DNA from: Desulfobulbaceae bacterium
GTDB lineage: Bacteria > Bacteroidota > Ignavibacteria > Kapaibacteriales > UBA2268
Length of the DNA: 64,000 bases
Assembly (NCBI GenBank): GCA_018335795.1
Contig: JAGXRP010000066.1
Coordinates: 1-64,000 of the forward strand
Direction: 5' to 3'
Part shown: in pieces, positions 1 through 9,219 of the stretch
Layout: each line of letters starts with the position of its first letter
Numbering within the stretch: the stretch's first letter is position 1
Translations under genes and position numbers: made by a program
Notes under the pieces: model-generated
Told to the model about the DNA's origin: nothing
Database searches by the model: none
The model's input: the letters and a program-made list of their open reading frames with translations, nothing else

Positions 1-254
1 TCAAGAACATTAGCAGGCATCCAAGAATTATAAACCCATTTCATTGAAAACTCAAGCATTGTCTTCTCAAATTCTTCTTGATTCCAATTTTGTTTCTGCA
101 TAAGTTCAAAAGTGAAATCTGCCTTTTTCCGAAACTTACTGCTCAGGTTAAGCAAATCTTGGTCTGGGAAAAGTGAATCCATAATTGCCAAGAATTCACT
201 CTTTTGCTTTGACCCAATCTGGTCTTTGGACTTGTTGTCCCTGACTTGTGCCAT
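1..254 (-). CDS. hypothetical phage-type protein, partial (runs off window start)
   Basis: Reverse strand reads MAQVRDNKSKDQIGSKQKSEFLAIMDSLFPDQDLLNLSSKF... open to position 1; the ATG overlaps the end of the upstream gene (196..1152). Confidence 0.6.
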   Translation of the reverse strand, partial: MAQVRDNKSKDQIGSKQKSEFLAIMDSLFPDQDLLNLSSKFRKKADFTFELMQKQNWNQEEFEKTMLEFSMKWVYNSWMPANVL

Positions 255-1152
255 TGATCTTACTCCTTTGCTTAAATTTCTGCAAAAACATATCGTAGTA
301 AAGTACTCCGTCTTTTGACTTGTTTCGTAACTTACAAGCAGAAAGAAAATTACCTTGTTCACCCCAAAAAGAATCTTTCCTTGCCCATTCGGTTACTTGA
401 TAGACTTCATCCCTTGAACGCTTGTCAATCCTCACAAGTTTGTCGAAAGTATCCGCCCAATTTTTCAAATCTGCTTCAGTAACCTTTTGAGTGGGTGGCA
501 AAAGCCCCTTAAAAAAGTTTGCATATTCCTTTCCTTCTTCCGAAATCTCCGATTTCGGAGGAGAAGAATTAAATATTTCTTTTTCTTTTACTTTAATTTC
601 CTTTAATTTGTTGCTTTTTGTTGGCTCTCTGTTAAATTCTGTTGGAACACTGTTCAAGTTTTGTTCAAGCATTACATCATAAGTGTTACTATTTTGCTCC
701 AACAATGCTTTAGCATAATTGCCGTTTGTTTGAGCAAGATTACTATCTTGTTCTGCAAAATCGGAAGTTTGTTCTGAGTTTTCTAATGCTTTCAGTCTTC
801 TTGCTTCAGCACTTTTGAGACCTGCTTCAACTTTCTTTTCCCGTTTGTTAATGTATGTTCCTTTCCTTGTGCGAAGTGATTCACTCCAGAAATTATCTCC
901 ATCACTAACAAACAGACCGTATTCAACGCAAGAATTGATGATATTGGTAAGAAGTTCTACTTCCATATTCAAACTATAGGCAATACCTTTTACGTGCTTA
1001 TGGCTTAATTGAGTGTCCTGATTTTCAAACATCATTTCAATCAATATCCAAAAAGCACCATACCCGGTGATACCGTAGTCAGCTCTAAGGCATAGGATCT
1101 TTTCATCATTCCTTGCATTTGTATCGTGAGAAAAATAATATGCTTCTTTCAT
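196..1152 (-). CDS. DUF4373-like (Lin1244/Lin1753-type N-terminus) phage replication protein
   Basis: N-terminus YYFSHDTNARNDEKILCLRADYGITGYGAFWILIEMM is characteristic of the DUF4373 family. Confidence 0.75.
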   Translation of the reverse strand: MKEAYYFSHDTNARNDEKILCLRADYGITGYGAFWILIEMMFENQDTQLSHKHVKGIAYSLNMEVELLTNIINSCVEYGLFVSDGDNFWSESLRTRKGTYINKREKKVEAGLKSAEARRLKALENSEQTSDFAEQDSNLAQTNGNYAKALLEQNSNTYDVMLEQNLNSVPTEFNREPTKSNKLKEIKVKEKEIFNSSPPKSEISEEGKEYANFFKGLLPPTQKVTEADLKNWADTFDKLVRIDKRSRDEVYQVTEWARKDSFWGEQGNFLSACKLRNKSKDGVLYYDMFLQKFKQRSKINGTSQGQQVQRPDWVKAKE

Positions 1153-1766
1153 AACATTAACTGGTTATTTATTACAAAATCTTGATTTAAGATATTGCCA
1201 AAATATTCTAAACGGCAATTACTATTACCGTAAAATAGTCTGTCAATATTAGAACAAGATTTATCGCCACCAAATCTCTCTATCAGTGGTGTTATTGCAT
1301 TTCTGTAAACTTCTGCATTATTGATAAACTGTTCTATTATGAAGACAATTCTAAACCTATTAAACAGTTCTTGATGGCTTGGTGTGGTATAAACAAAAAG
1401 TGCATTCTCCATCACAAATTGGTCTATAAGAGCTTCTTCATATGTTATATATCCTTCTTCTTTGGACTTAATTCTTTTATCATATTTCTTAGTAACATTG
1501 TTATAGGATTTAATATCATTATCAATGTCGATAGCAAGAATTTGTGCCGAATCAATGTCCTTTATTGAAGGTTTCCTACCATTAGCATTTGCTCTTAATA
1601 TACCTGGAGAAAATGCTAAGCCCTTTTGAATATGGCTTGCGAGTTCTTGACCTGTATATTCTATGTTTCTCCAACCATAAGTTGAAGGATTTGCCTTGTT
1701 AAGCATATTCTTATTGATGCTTAGTTTAATTTTTAATGATTCTTTATTTTCCATAGTTTTCTCCAT
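1149..1766 (-). CDS. archaeo-eukaryotic primase-like / BT4734-VirE-N-like protein
   Basis: Motifs LAIDIDND, TTPSHQELFNRFRIVFII, CSNIDRLFYGN; overlaps the downstream gene by 4 nt. Confidence 0.5.
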   Translation of the reverse strand: MEKTMENKESLKIKLSINKNMLNKANPSTYGWRNIEYTGQELASHIQKGLAFSPGILRANANGRKPSIKDIDSAQILAIDIDNDIKSYNNVTKKYDKRIKSKEEGYITYEEALIDQFVMENALFVYTTPSHQELFNRFRIVFIIEQFINNAEVYRNAITPLIERFGGDKSCSNIDRLFYGNSNCRLEYFGNILNQDFVINNQLML

Positions 1767-1845
1767 TATTAAATAACAGCCCGACTATTTGGGGGAATGG
1801 CATATAAGAGGAAGAATATACCTAAAATAGCCGGGCAATCATTCA

Positions 1846-3858
1846 TTATGCAACAAGTTCTGTATGAATATTTAAGTCAGAATCACCTACTTTTGTAACT
1901 ATCATCTGTAATCCAGAATCAATTGCTTTTGTCTTGAATTCGTTAAAAGTATCTTTGTCAAGTCGTTCAATTCCGTCCACACAAATAATTCCAAGTTCGC
2001 TTGCTCTTATTTTTGCTACTTCAACTGCAATTTTTACTTGTTCGGCTGTATTCAGTTTATCGAATACAATGTCTTTGCAATAGATTTCGCCTTCTTTGAT
2101 TTCAAGGTCTTTAATTGGTAATTCTTTTAAGAGATTTTCTTTGAGCTTATCTAATCCTGTTAAAGCACTGCTTAACTTATCGGTTTCTTCTTTAAGCATT
2201 AAACATTCATTGTGAAACTGCTCTACTAATTCACGTGTTTTCTCTTGGTTTTGATATTGTTTGTGTTGCTCCTGAAGCATAGACAATTCTGTAATAAGCG
2301 GTAAATACTTATCCTCAAACTTTGAATGAATCTCTGTCTTTTGGCTTTCAAACCAATCATAGATTTCTTGTTTACTGCTCTCGTGTTCGAGCCGAAGCCT
2401 GTTCATTTCATCTTGAAATCTTTCTTCTTCGTTGTCAAGTTTCTTAATTCTGATATTAACAGCTTGGTCTAAGAACATACTTTTTTTACCTTCCATTTCA
2501 CCTTTTTTATTCTCCAAAGATTTAATCTTTTCAAGCAATTCATTCGGAGAATAATTCAGTTCTGCTATTGATTCTTTAAGTTGTGTCATAGTAGCAGATT
2601 TCTCTTTTAATGCTCTGTTTACACCTGTTCTTTCATCATAGAATTGTTTGTATATCCTGCCGATTACTTCAAGAGCGTGTCCGTTTAAATCATCCCGAAC
2701 CCTGCCACTCATACCGTTTAAAGAACTCTCAAGATGGTCTTTTGTTAATTTCATTGGAATCGCTTCAAGCAGATAATTAACTCTATTCTTTTTATCTGCT
2801 GTTAGAAATTGCACAGGATTTACTGATAACATATCAATAAGTTTGTCAATATAGGTTTGTGGCTTATTGATTCTGTTCCCATCTTTGTCTAATATTTTAA
2901 CATCAGACTTACTTTGTGTAACAGTCTTGGTTAGTTGAACTCCATCATCGAGAATAAGAACAATTTCGCCTTTATCTGTTCCGTTTCGGAGGAGCTTTGC
3001 ATCATGACCACCGTTTAAGGCGTGTTTAATAGATTCAAGGATTGATGTTTTACCCGAACCATTTCTGCCCTCTATTAAAGTAAATTTACCGGGGTCAAAT
3101 TCTAATTCTTCTATTCCAAGAAGATTTGCTATTTTGATTTTCTGGATTTTCATATCTAATTCCATTTGATTATTTGTAGAATCAATTTGATTTGATGATT
3201 GAATAACTTTTAGTTGTTTTGGCTCACTCTTATAGTCCGGAGTGAAATATTCTTCGAGCTTTTGGTTGTGAATAAACTTAACAAAATCTGTTAAGAGTTC
3301 ATTAAGGTCATCACGCAAGTCTGGATAAGCATTAAATGAAAACTGTTCTATATTTCTTAGTTCAATTCCACCTACTTTATCTGACAAACAGAATACATTG
3401 TAATAAACTCGTTCTGCCTCAAATATGTCAAGATAGTATTTCCATTGACAAGAATTGAAGTATCTTTCAAAATCAAACATTCCCCAGCAGGTTTTGTTTT
3501 CAATGATGTGGTTGCCATATAACTGGTCAACCTTGGCTACAACTTCAACTTCTTCATCTCCAATCTTATAAATTTTTGTTATCTTAACTTCAAATGGTGC
3601 GTCTTGAACAATTTTTTCGTAGCATGGAGATATAATATCAAAATCGAACTCAATACCATTTTTTGCTTTGAATACATTCCTTTCGGGAATAAATCTTTCT
3701 TCTGCTTTTTCGAGAATATCGTGGAATGCACTACCAAGATCCATATACCTTGACGGAGTAAATTCTCCACGTACCCTTTTGAGAAGGTCTTCAAGTTCAA
3801 TCGAACCATTTAAGTAGTTCCTAAATGATTCAATGGTAGTTACTGCAATTTTAAGCAT
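1846..3858 (-). CDS. RecB-like PD-(D/E)XK nuclease fused to SbcC/RecF-like ATPase
   Basis: N-terminal nuclease-like region (LGSAFHDILE...VVAKVDQLYGNHIIENKTC); then IKIANLLGIEELEFDPGKFTLIEGRNGSGKTSILESIKHAL (Walker A), coiled coil, and late Walker B-like IICVDGIERLD. Start moved to the ATG at 3858, preceded by a ggaggtattgtt RBS. Confidence 0.7.
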   Translation of the reverse strand: MLKIAVTTIESFRNYLNGSIELEDLLKRVRGEFTPSRYMDLGSAFHDILEKAEERFIPERNVFKAKNGIEFDFDIISPCYEKIVQDAPFEVKITKIYKIGDEEVEVVAKVDQLYGNHIIENKTCWGMFDFERYFNSCQWKYYLDIFEAERVYYNVFCLSDKVGGIELRNIEQFSFNAYPDLRDDLNELLTDFVKFIHNQKLEEYFTPDYKSEPKQLKVIQSSNQIDSTNNQMELDMKIQKIKIANLLGIEELEFDPGKFTLIEGRNGSGKTSILESIKHALNGGHDAKLLRNGTDKGEIVLILDDGVQLTKTVTQSKSDVKILDKDGNRINKPQTYIDKLIDMLSVNPVQFLTADKKNRVNYLLEAIPMKLTKDHLESSLNGMSGRVRDDLNGHALEVIGRIYKQFYDERTGVNRALKEKSATMTQLKESIAELNYSPNELLEKIKSLENKKGEMEGKKSMFLDQAVNIRIKKLDNEEERFQDEMNRLRLEHESSKQEIYDWFESQKTEIHSKFEDKYLPLITELSMLQEQHKQYQNQEKTRELVEQFHNECLMLKEETDKLSSALTGLDKLKENLLKELPIKDLEIKEGEIYCKDIVFDKLNTAEQVKIAVEVAKIRASELGIICVDGIERLDKDTFNEFKTKAIDSGLQMIVTKVGDSDLNIHTELVA

Positions 3859-4168
3859 AACAATACCTCCGTTTCTTATTCCCAAGATACCTTTTCACCA
3901 TTGGTTTAGGATTAACAGTATTTAGCCAAATTACTTTGGTTTTGCAAACAGAATCCTTGTCATCTACAAACCAGAGGATACTTATGTACTCTGTCATCTT
4001 TTCTTCGTCATAGAAAATCTTATAAGATTGTTTCAACAATGGATTACTTACCTTATGCTTAGAATGAATATAATAGATTATCTCACGAGTAAATACTGAA
4101 ATTAAAGTATTCAATCTTGACTTGCCCGACCATTGTGGCAATTGCTTTCTGAAATCAATTTGTATCAT
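3851..4168 (-). CDS. hypothetical protein
   Basis: 105 aa ORF fitting the co-directional compact operon. Confidence 0.5.
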   Translation of the reverse strand: MIQIDFRKQLPQWSGKSRLNTLISVFTREIIYYIHSKHKVSNPLLKQSYKIFYDEEKMTEYISILWFVDDKDSVCKTKVIWLNTVNPKPMVKRYLGNKKRRYCYA

Positions 4169-4176
4169 AAATCCTC

Positions 4177-5169
4177 CTATCCGAAATTAAAGTCTGGTTC
4201 TTCGATTTCTATAGATTCCTTTTTAGATGTTGATTTGATTGTCTTTGCTTTTTCTACAACTGTTGGTGCTTCAGTTTGAATTTGATAGAACTTCTTTTCA
4301 TCTTTATTAAACTCAAAATTCAGTTCTTTTGCACGGAGTTGGATTTTGTCCCAAATCTGCTTTTTGACACCATTTTTCATACTTGCAAGCTCTGGTAAAA
4401 AAGTGTTTATATCTGTCAAACTGCTCATACCTTGAACTTTTGAAGATAATTCTTTGATCAGTTTTATCGTGTCTGCTTGTGATTGAGTTTGACCGTTTAT
4501 TGCAGATTTCATATCTTTGACTAATCCTGCAAAGAAATCCGGATTGTTGTTGAAATCAGGGATAGTCATTGCACTGAATTTAGCAGAATTTTTGCCAATC
4601 CAATAGTCCGTAGGATTGAAATCTATCGTTCTCTTATTATCTTTAATGAATAGATACCCTACAAAATCAGCTGTTTGAAGAACTCTGTCATAGCTCCCGC
4701 CTGTGATGGCGGGACGCTTGATTCTCAAATCACCTTCTTCCTTTTCTCTTACGTGAGCTATCATAACTACGTCTTTGCCAAGAGTTTTGAGTTTGCCAAC
4801 AAACAGTGAAAACTCATCTTTCAGTTTGCCATAAAATTGCAATTTGTTACGAGCAAGTTTCGGCTCTTGGTCAATTATCCAAGCACCCATATAGTCTAAT
4901 AGTGTGTCAATGGTGTCAAGGATTACTGTATTGTAACTGCCGAATGTCTTTATTAATTCTCCAATATTATCGTTTATCTGCTTCCAGCTCTCGATAACAA
5001 GAACATCTTTCCTGAAATCACTTCTGTGAACGCCTTTGTCAAAATCCAATGTTAAAGGGCTTTCAGCCGTATTTACTAAGCTGGTTTTGCCTGAACCCGG
5101 TTCTCCGTAAATAAGGATGTTGACTGTTTCTACGATTAAGGGTTCGTCTGATTTAACTATTTTAAACAT
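4177..5169 (-). CDS. phage Sak4-like RecA-fold ATPase (AAA_24 type)
   Basis: IYGEPGSGKTSLVNTAESPLTLDFDKG (Walker A), NTVILDTIDTLLDYM (Walker B), followed by VMIAHVREKEE. Confidence 0.8.
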   Translation of the reverse strand: MFKIVKSDEPLIVETVNILIYGEPGSGKTSLVNTAESPLTLDFDKGVHRSDFRKDVLVIESWKQINDNIGELIKTFGSYNTVILDTIDTLLDYMGAWIIDQEPKLARNKLQFYGKLKDEFSLFVGKLKTLGKDVVMIAHVREKEEGDLRIKRPAITGGSYDRVLQTADFVGYLFIKDNKRTIDFNPTDYWIGKNSAKFSAMTIPDFNNNPDFFAGLVKDMKSAINGQTQSQADTIKLIKELSSKVQGMSSLTDINTFLPELASMKNGVKKQIWDKIQLRAKELNFEFNKDEKKFYQIQTEAPTVVEKAKTIKSTSKKESIEIEEPDFNFG

Positions 5170-5170
5170 A

Positions 5171-5314
5171 TTAATTTACTCCTGATTTTATTAAAAAAAC
5201 TGAAATTAAAAGCAATGCTATTGCTATATATAAGCCTGTTATGGCTAATTTGTTGAGTGTTCTTTTCTCAAATGGAGATAAGTAATTGAATTTCTTTAAT
5301 TTCAAAGGTTTCAT
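5171..5314 (-). CDS. small single-pass membrane protein, 47 aa
   Basis: Not in the ORF track. Reverse strand gives MKPLKLKKFNYLSPFEKRTLNKLAITGLYIAIALLLISVFLIKSGVN*, fills the gap between two operon genes. Confidence 0.55.
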   Translation of the reverse strand: MKPLKLKKFNYLSPFEKRTLNKLAITGLYIAIALLLISVFLIKSGVN

Positions 5315-5323
5315 CTCAATCTC

Positions 5324-6514
5324 CTAATTCAAAGTTAGTTGTTGATAATGCTTAACTGCTGGTCTGTCATAGTTTTCAATATTATTTAGAATACTTACCG
5401 AAGCTGTCTCAAGTTCATATCTGGTATCAGGTTGAACTTTTTGAGCAAGATAGGTAATACTTTGAACTGCACCAAAACCTGTAGTATCACCACCTTGAAT
5501 AAAATAGTTCAAAAGTTCATTCTTGCGTTCTTCTGAAAAGTTCAATGATAGACTGATATTTTGAATAGCATCTACAGGATGTTCCAATACTTTTGTTCCT
5601 TTCAATGACATATCATCAAGAACATTTCCAAGGTAGTTTTCTGAGAGATAAGCATTCACGGCATCTTTTACTTGGAATTGAATTAGTTCGAGTTCTTTCT
5701 GCCTCGTGTTTTCACTCCAATCAAAACTGCCGATTTCCATTTTAGTTCCAAGATGTCTTTCGGCAATTTTATCCTTTTGGAGAATCATTCCGTTTCTGCA
5801 AGCTAATACCATTAATCGTGGTGCTATAGTGAATGTTGCGTGCCCTGTTTCAGAGTTTGAGAGTATAAAACCTGAACAAACCCCAAAACCACTATCGTTG
5901 TTTGTACCGTAAGGAACTTTATAGTTTCTAAGTAGTTCGGGTGCTGACTTAACTATGTCTGGTGCTATAAACCTAACATACATTCTTTGTTCAGTTAAAT
6001 CTGCACTATCAATAATTACTTTCTGGTCGGATTGTCTTATAGCTTCAAGAGCAGTGATTAGAATATCTAAGTGGTCTATTACTTTGAATCTGTCGGATAA
6101 GAAAGCTCTTGCAATACCATTACCACCGTTGTTATCTACAAAGCTTCTTAGAAAGTAGTTAGCAGGTTTTCGGTTTAGCCACTCAGTAACATTATAGTCG
6201 AGCATATCAACTGCTTCTTTACGAAGTCTTTCATAATATCTGCCAGGAATACCAAGTTTGTCTGATATTTGAGCGTGGCAAGAATCTGTAATATCGAAAT
6301 AGTCTGTTTGCGAATTATTCGATATTGTGATTCCCGAATTTGATAAAAGGTTGAATAACTCTTTGTCAGGTTTTGAATCAGTCAAAGCAAGTTTCCCTTC
6401 TATCATTTTGAGTGAAGTAGAAGGAACAATTAAGTCCTTCTTCCTTAGCTTTTGACTCTCAAGCTCTTTTACCAAAGAACCCAAGTCAATTTTAGAAAAA
6501 TTTGTTTGTTCCAT
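5324..6514 (-). CDS. DUF932-family phage/plasmid protein
   Basis: Typical DUF932 layout: FDITDSCHAQISDKLGIPGRYYERL, RAFLSDRFKVIDHLDIL, SGFILSNSETGHATFTIAPRLMVLACRNGMI. Confidence 0.75.
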   Translation of the reverse strand: MEQTNFSKIDLGSLVKELESQKLRKKDLIVPSTSLKMIEGKLALTDSKPDKELFNLLSNSGITISNNSQTDYFDITDSCHAQISDKLGIPGRYYERLRKEAVDMLDYNVTEWLNRKPANYFLRSFVDNNGGNGIARAFLSDRFKVIDHLDILITALEAIRQSDQKVIIDSADLTEQRMYVRFIAPDIVKSAPELLRNYKVPYGTNNDSGFGVCSGFILSNSETGHATFTIAPRLMVLACRNGMILQKDKIAERHLGTKMEIGSFDWSENTRQKELELIQFQVKDAVNAYLSENYLGNVLDDMSLKGTKVLEHPVDAIQNISLSLNFSEERKNELLNYFIQGGDTTGFGAVQSITYLAQKVQPDTRYELETASVSILNNIENYDRPAVKHYQQLTLN

Positions 6515-6527
6515 AGGAAAATTCTCC

Positions 6528-6737
6528 TTATTTTTGTAGTTGAAAATATTGATTATTTTTAAAATCCTTTTGAGTACCAGTCAAAGGGATTTTTTCGTTT
6601 TTATTCTTTGTTATGTAATCAGCGATTGCTTCTCGTACCTGCCAAGTGATAGGTTTTCTGATACCTTTTTTACGCAAGTTTTCACGGATTTCGTACATAT
6701 CTGATACTTGTTCAGGATTCAACTTCATCATATACAT
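6528..6737 (-). CDS. hypothetical protein
   Basis: 69 aa ORF in operon context. Confidence 0.4.
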   Translation of the reverse strand: MYMMKLNPEQVSDMYEIRENLRKKGIRKPITWQVREAIADYITKNKNEKIPLTGTQKDFKNNQYFQLQK

Positions 6738-7128
6738 CTTGGTTTACTCCATTGATTTTCAAACCTAATTTTGTTATGATTGGGACTATTTCCATTTCGG
6801 AAACATTCCTGCCGCCGTTTACTCTCCAAAACATATCGAACCACCAACGCATTCCAGGTAATTTGAATCGCCAAGTGGAAAACCGTGCTACATTGGTTTT
6901 GACCAAGAAAACAAATACCGTCATATCTTCTGCTGTCTTGAAACTTCCAATCGGCTCAACTTCTGAATCAATTTCTTTTTTGACAAAGCTAATAAAATCA
7001 GGGTGTTCTTCTTCTGTTATAACACATCCTTCCCATACTGCAATTACTGATCCGTCAGGTGTATTCCAATCTGCTTCTTCTGAAAACCAAGTTGATGGTT
7101 CTTCGGTTTGATTGCCAAACTTTATCAT
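6712..7128 (-). CDS. hypothetical protein
   Basis: 138 aa ORF in operon context; antisense ORF 6752..7111 is less consistent with the operon. Confidence 0.5.
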   Translation of the reverse strand: MIKFGNQTEEPSTWFSEEADWNTPDGSVIAVWEGCVITEEEHPDFISFVKKEIDSEVEPIGSFKTAEDMTVFVFLVKTNVARFSTWRFKLPGMRWWFDMFWRVNGGRNVSEMEIVPIITKLGLKINGVNQDVYDEVES

Positions 7129-7343
7129 TTTGCCTCCAACTCAAAGTAACCTGAAATATCATTCTCGCTTACTATTTGGAGAAGGTTCAATTCCAGTGCA
7201 TTTGCCTCCTGCCTGTCTCGGCATTGGAAATACAAGGAACGAAATTCATAATTCAAGGCATCTGCATTGAACTTTGATTTACTGATGATAAGTTTCATCT
7301 TGTCAAAGTCTTCATTCGAGTTGCAAGTGAAGATTAGTTGCAT
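7125..7343 (-). CDS. hypothetical protein
   Basis: 72 aa ORF overlapping both neighbours by a few nt. Confidence 0.5.
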   Translation of the reverse strand: MQLIFTCNSNEDFDKMKLIISKSKFNADALNYEFRSLYFQCRDRQEANALELNLLQIVSENDISGYFELEAK

Positions 7344-7579
7344 TATTCATCCTCCTCAGAATCTTCGCCAAGTTCTGAAATTGTATCATCTACAGTTACT
7401 AAAGAACCACCTAAAAATTCGTGTTCTTTGAGAATAGCTGTTTTGATATGAGCGTACCAATAACATTTAGCACGTTCTTTTGTCGTACCTTCAGGTAGAA
7501 GGTCTTTGGCTGCTTCGAGTAATTCAAGCATTTGCTCTTTAATCTCGGTAAGCCTTTCGATTGCTTCTGCATTTTGCAT
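7343..7579 (-). CDS. hypothetical protein
   Basis: 78 aa ORF, acidic C-terminus, operon context. Confidence 0.5.
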   Translation of the reverse strand: MQNAEAIERLTEIKEQMLELLEAAKDLLPEGTTKERAKCYWYAHIKTAILKEHEFLGGSLVTVDDTISELGEDSEEDE

Positions 7580-7620
7580 AAGTTTATCCTTACATTATTT
7601 ATAAATATCTCATAGTTATT

Positions 7621-7950
7621 CTATGAGGCAAAAATTTCAGTTCTGAAAAATTCTTCAATTGATTTATTTGACAATACTGCAGATTCTTGTCTGCTTCTTA
7701 CCAATTTATTTTGCTTTGGCTTCTTGATTTCCAAATCACGCATTTCAAGTTTCCTATCATGGTAAGATAAAACTTCACGATATAGGGTTTTTAGATACTT
7801 CCTGCCATCACTTGCATTTGTATCAACCCACGAGCGGATTTCATTTGTCTCCATAAGTTTTTTTGCTTTGGAATATGCTACTTCTAAGACTTTGGCTACT
7901 TCAGAAGGTCCAAGCTCTGTTTCGGATTCAATATGTCTTAGTTGTTTCAT
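7621..7950 (-). CDS. helix-turn-helix (excisionase/MerR-like) DNA-binding protein
   Basis: LGPSEVAKVLEVAYSKAKKLMETNEIRSWVDTNASDGRKYLKTLYREVLSYHDR resembles the HTH_17/excisionase wHTH. Confidence 0.55.
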   Translation of the reverse strand: MKQLRHIESETELGPSEVAKVLEVAYSKAKKLMETNEIRSWVDTNASDGRKYLKTLYREVLSYHDRKLEMRDLEIKKPKQNKLVRSRQESAVLSNKSIEEFFRTEIFAS

Positions 7951-7977
7951 TATTTAATCGATTAAAGTATAGACAAA

Positions 7978-8211
7978 TTAACAGTTCTTCAAAGTTGTTT
8001 TGTTATGACCAGTAAACAAGGCTTGCAAAGAATCCCTTATTAGCATTACTGCCGCATTTGCCTTTGGGCGTTTCTCAAGCTCTGCAAAGGCAACAAGCAT
8101 GTCATGCTCTTTCTTGTTCATAGAGAGCATAACGTGATATTTTTTCTCACCTTTGGGTCTTCCAATGTTATTTTTCATATCAACCTCATTTTGTTCTTGT
8201 AATAGTTCCAA
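7978..8211 (-). CDS. ribbon-helix-helix-like regulator
   Basis: GRPKGEKKYHVMLSMNKKEHDMLVAFAELEKRPKANAAVMLIRDSL resembles an RHH fold. Confidence 0.5.
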   Translation of the reverse strand: MELLQEQNEVDMKNNIGRPKGEKKYHVMLSMNKKEHDMLVAFAELEKRPKANAAVMLIRDSLQALFTGHNKTTLKNC

Positions 8212-8236
8212 AATTTTACTATTTTTGAATAAGTCG

Positions 8237-8278
8237 AATTTACAAAAATGTAAATTTAACTAATACAAAAATAGTTAA
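8237..8278. promoter_or_regulatory. candidate operator: two adjacent inverted repeats in divergent intergenic region
   Basis: AATTTAC-N6-GTAAATT (8237-8256) and TTAACTA-N9-TAGTTAA (8256-8278) between divergent regulator genes. Confidence 0.45.
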
Positions 8279-8360
8279 TTTTGAGATAAATTACAAGAGA
8301 TTTTTTCAAAATTTTCAATTTTTTTTGAACTTTTTTTGAATTAATTAGGTTTAAGACAAA

Positions 8361-8759
8361 ATGGAAATGGAATTTGGGAAACGGTTAAAGACTTTCGTTG
8401 TAGCTGCCTACGATGAAATAAGAGATTTCGCTGCTGATTGTGGCGTTAGTCCAAGCACTGTCTCTATGTGGTTTGCAAGCAAAAAAGTGCCCGGTGCGGA
8501 ATCTGTAGAAAAGATTTACAATGCTGGTTGCTCAATTGATTGGCTAATAAGCGGAAACGGAGAAATGCTTGCTATGAATGAATCGGGCAAGAAAATCCGT
8601 GAAAAACTTAATATGCCGGATTCCGAACAAGAAGAAATCCATTCTATTACCTATGAGAAAATGGTTCAAGTGCCTTTCGTCAAAGACCTTCGTGTACTTC
8701 TGCGTGAAGACATTAAGGAACTACTGCAACAAGCTCTTGCAGGTCAAAAAATCAAATAA
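8361..8759 (+). CDS. CI-like HTH repressor (DNA-binding domain only)
   Basis: EIRDFAADCGVSPSTVSMWFASKKVPGAESVEKIYNAGCSIDWLISGNGEML, typical phage repressor N-domain; no S24 domain in this ORF. Confidence 0.75.
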   Translation: MEMEFGKRLKTFVVAAYDEIRDFAADCGVSPSTVSMWFASKKVPGAESVEKIYNAGCSIDWLISGNGEMLAMNESGKKIREKLNMPDSEQEEIHSITYEKMVQVPFVKDLRVLLREDIKELLQQALAGQKIK

Positions 8760-8785
8760 TGTAAAATATCAGAAATGGAGAATAA

Positions 8786-9217
8786 ATGGAAACTTTAGTA
8801 GTTTTTGCAGAACCTATTGAAAATTTTGTGAAATTACCTTCACTTATTTCTGCTTTTTCTTGTGGATTTGGGAGTCCTTATGACGATGGATATGAATTCC
8901 ACGATGTGCCTGAATCTGTTGCCAAGAAAGCAAAAGATGGATATGTTATTGAAGCCACAGGTAAAAGTATGGAACCTGTTATTACCGAAGGGGACAAACT
9001 TTTAATTGACCACGATTTACAACCTCAAAAGGGTGATATTATCGTTGCATACCTAAATGGTGATTTTCTAATCAAGACCTATAAGCCTGTTAATGGTCAA
9101 ACTATTCTGCTTTCTCAAAATATGGATTATGACCCGATTGTTGTTAATCCTGAAGATAACTTTCAAGTTCTGGGTGTTGTAATTTATAACTTAAAGAAAA
9201 TAAATGGTAGAAGCTAA
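8786..9217 (+). CDS. UmuD-like S24 peptidase
   Basis: SCGFGSPYDDGYE (Cys-Gly cleavage-type site), ATGKSMEPVI (Ser), NGDFLIKTYKP (Lys). Confidence 0.8.
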   Translation: METLVVFAEPIENFVKLPSLISAFSCGFGSPYDDGYEFHDVPESVAKKAKDGYVIEATGKSMEPVITEGDKLLIDHDLQPQKGDIIVAYLNGDFLIKTYKPVNGQTILLSQNMDYDPIVVNPEDNFQVLGVVIYNLKKINGRS

Positions 9218-9219
9218 AC

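Noticed and set aside
6752-7111. 119-aa plus-strand ORF antisense to 6712..7128
   Set aside because: Opposite to a compact minus-strand operon; translation looks like a shadow frame.
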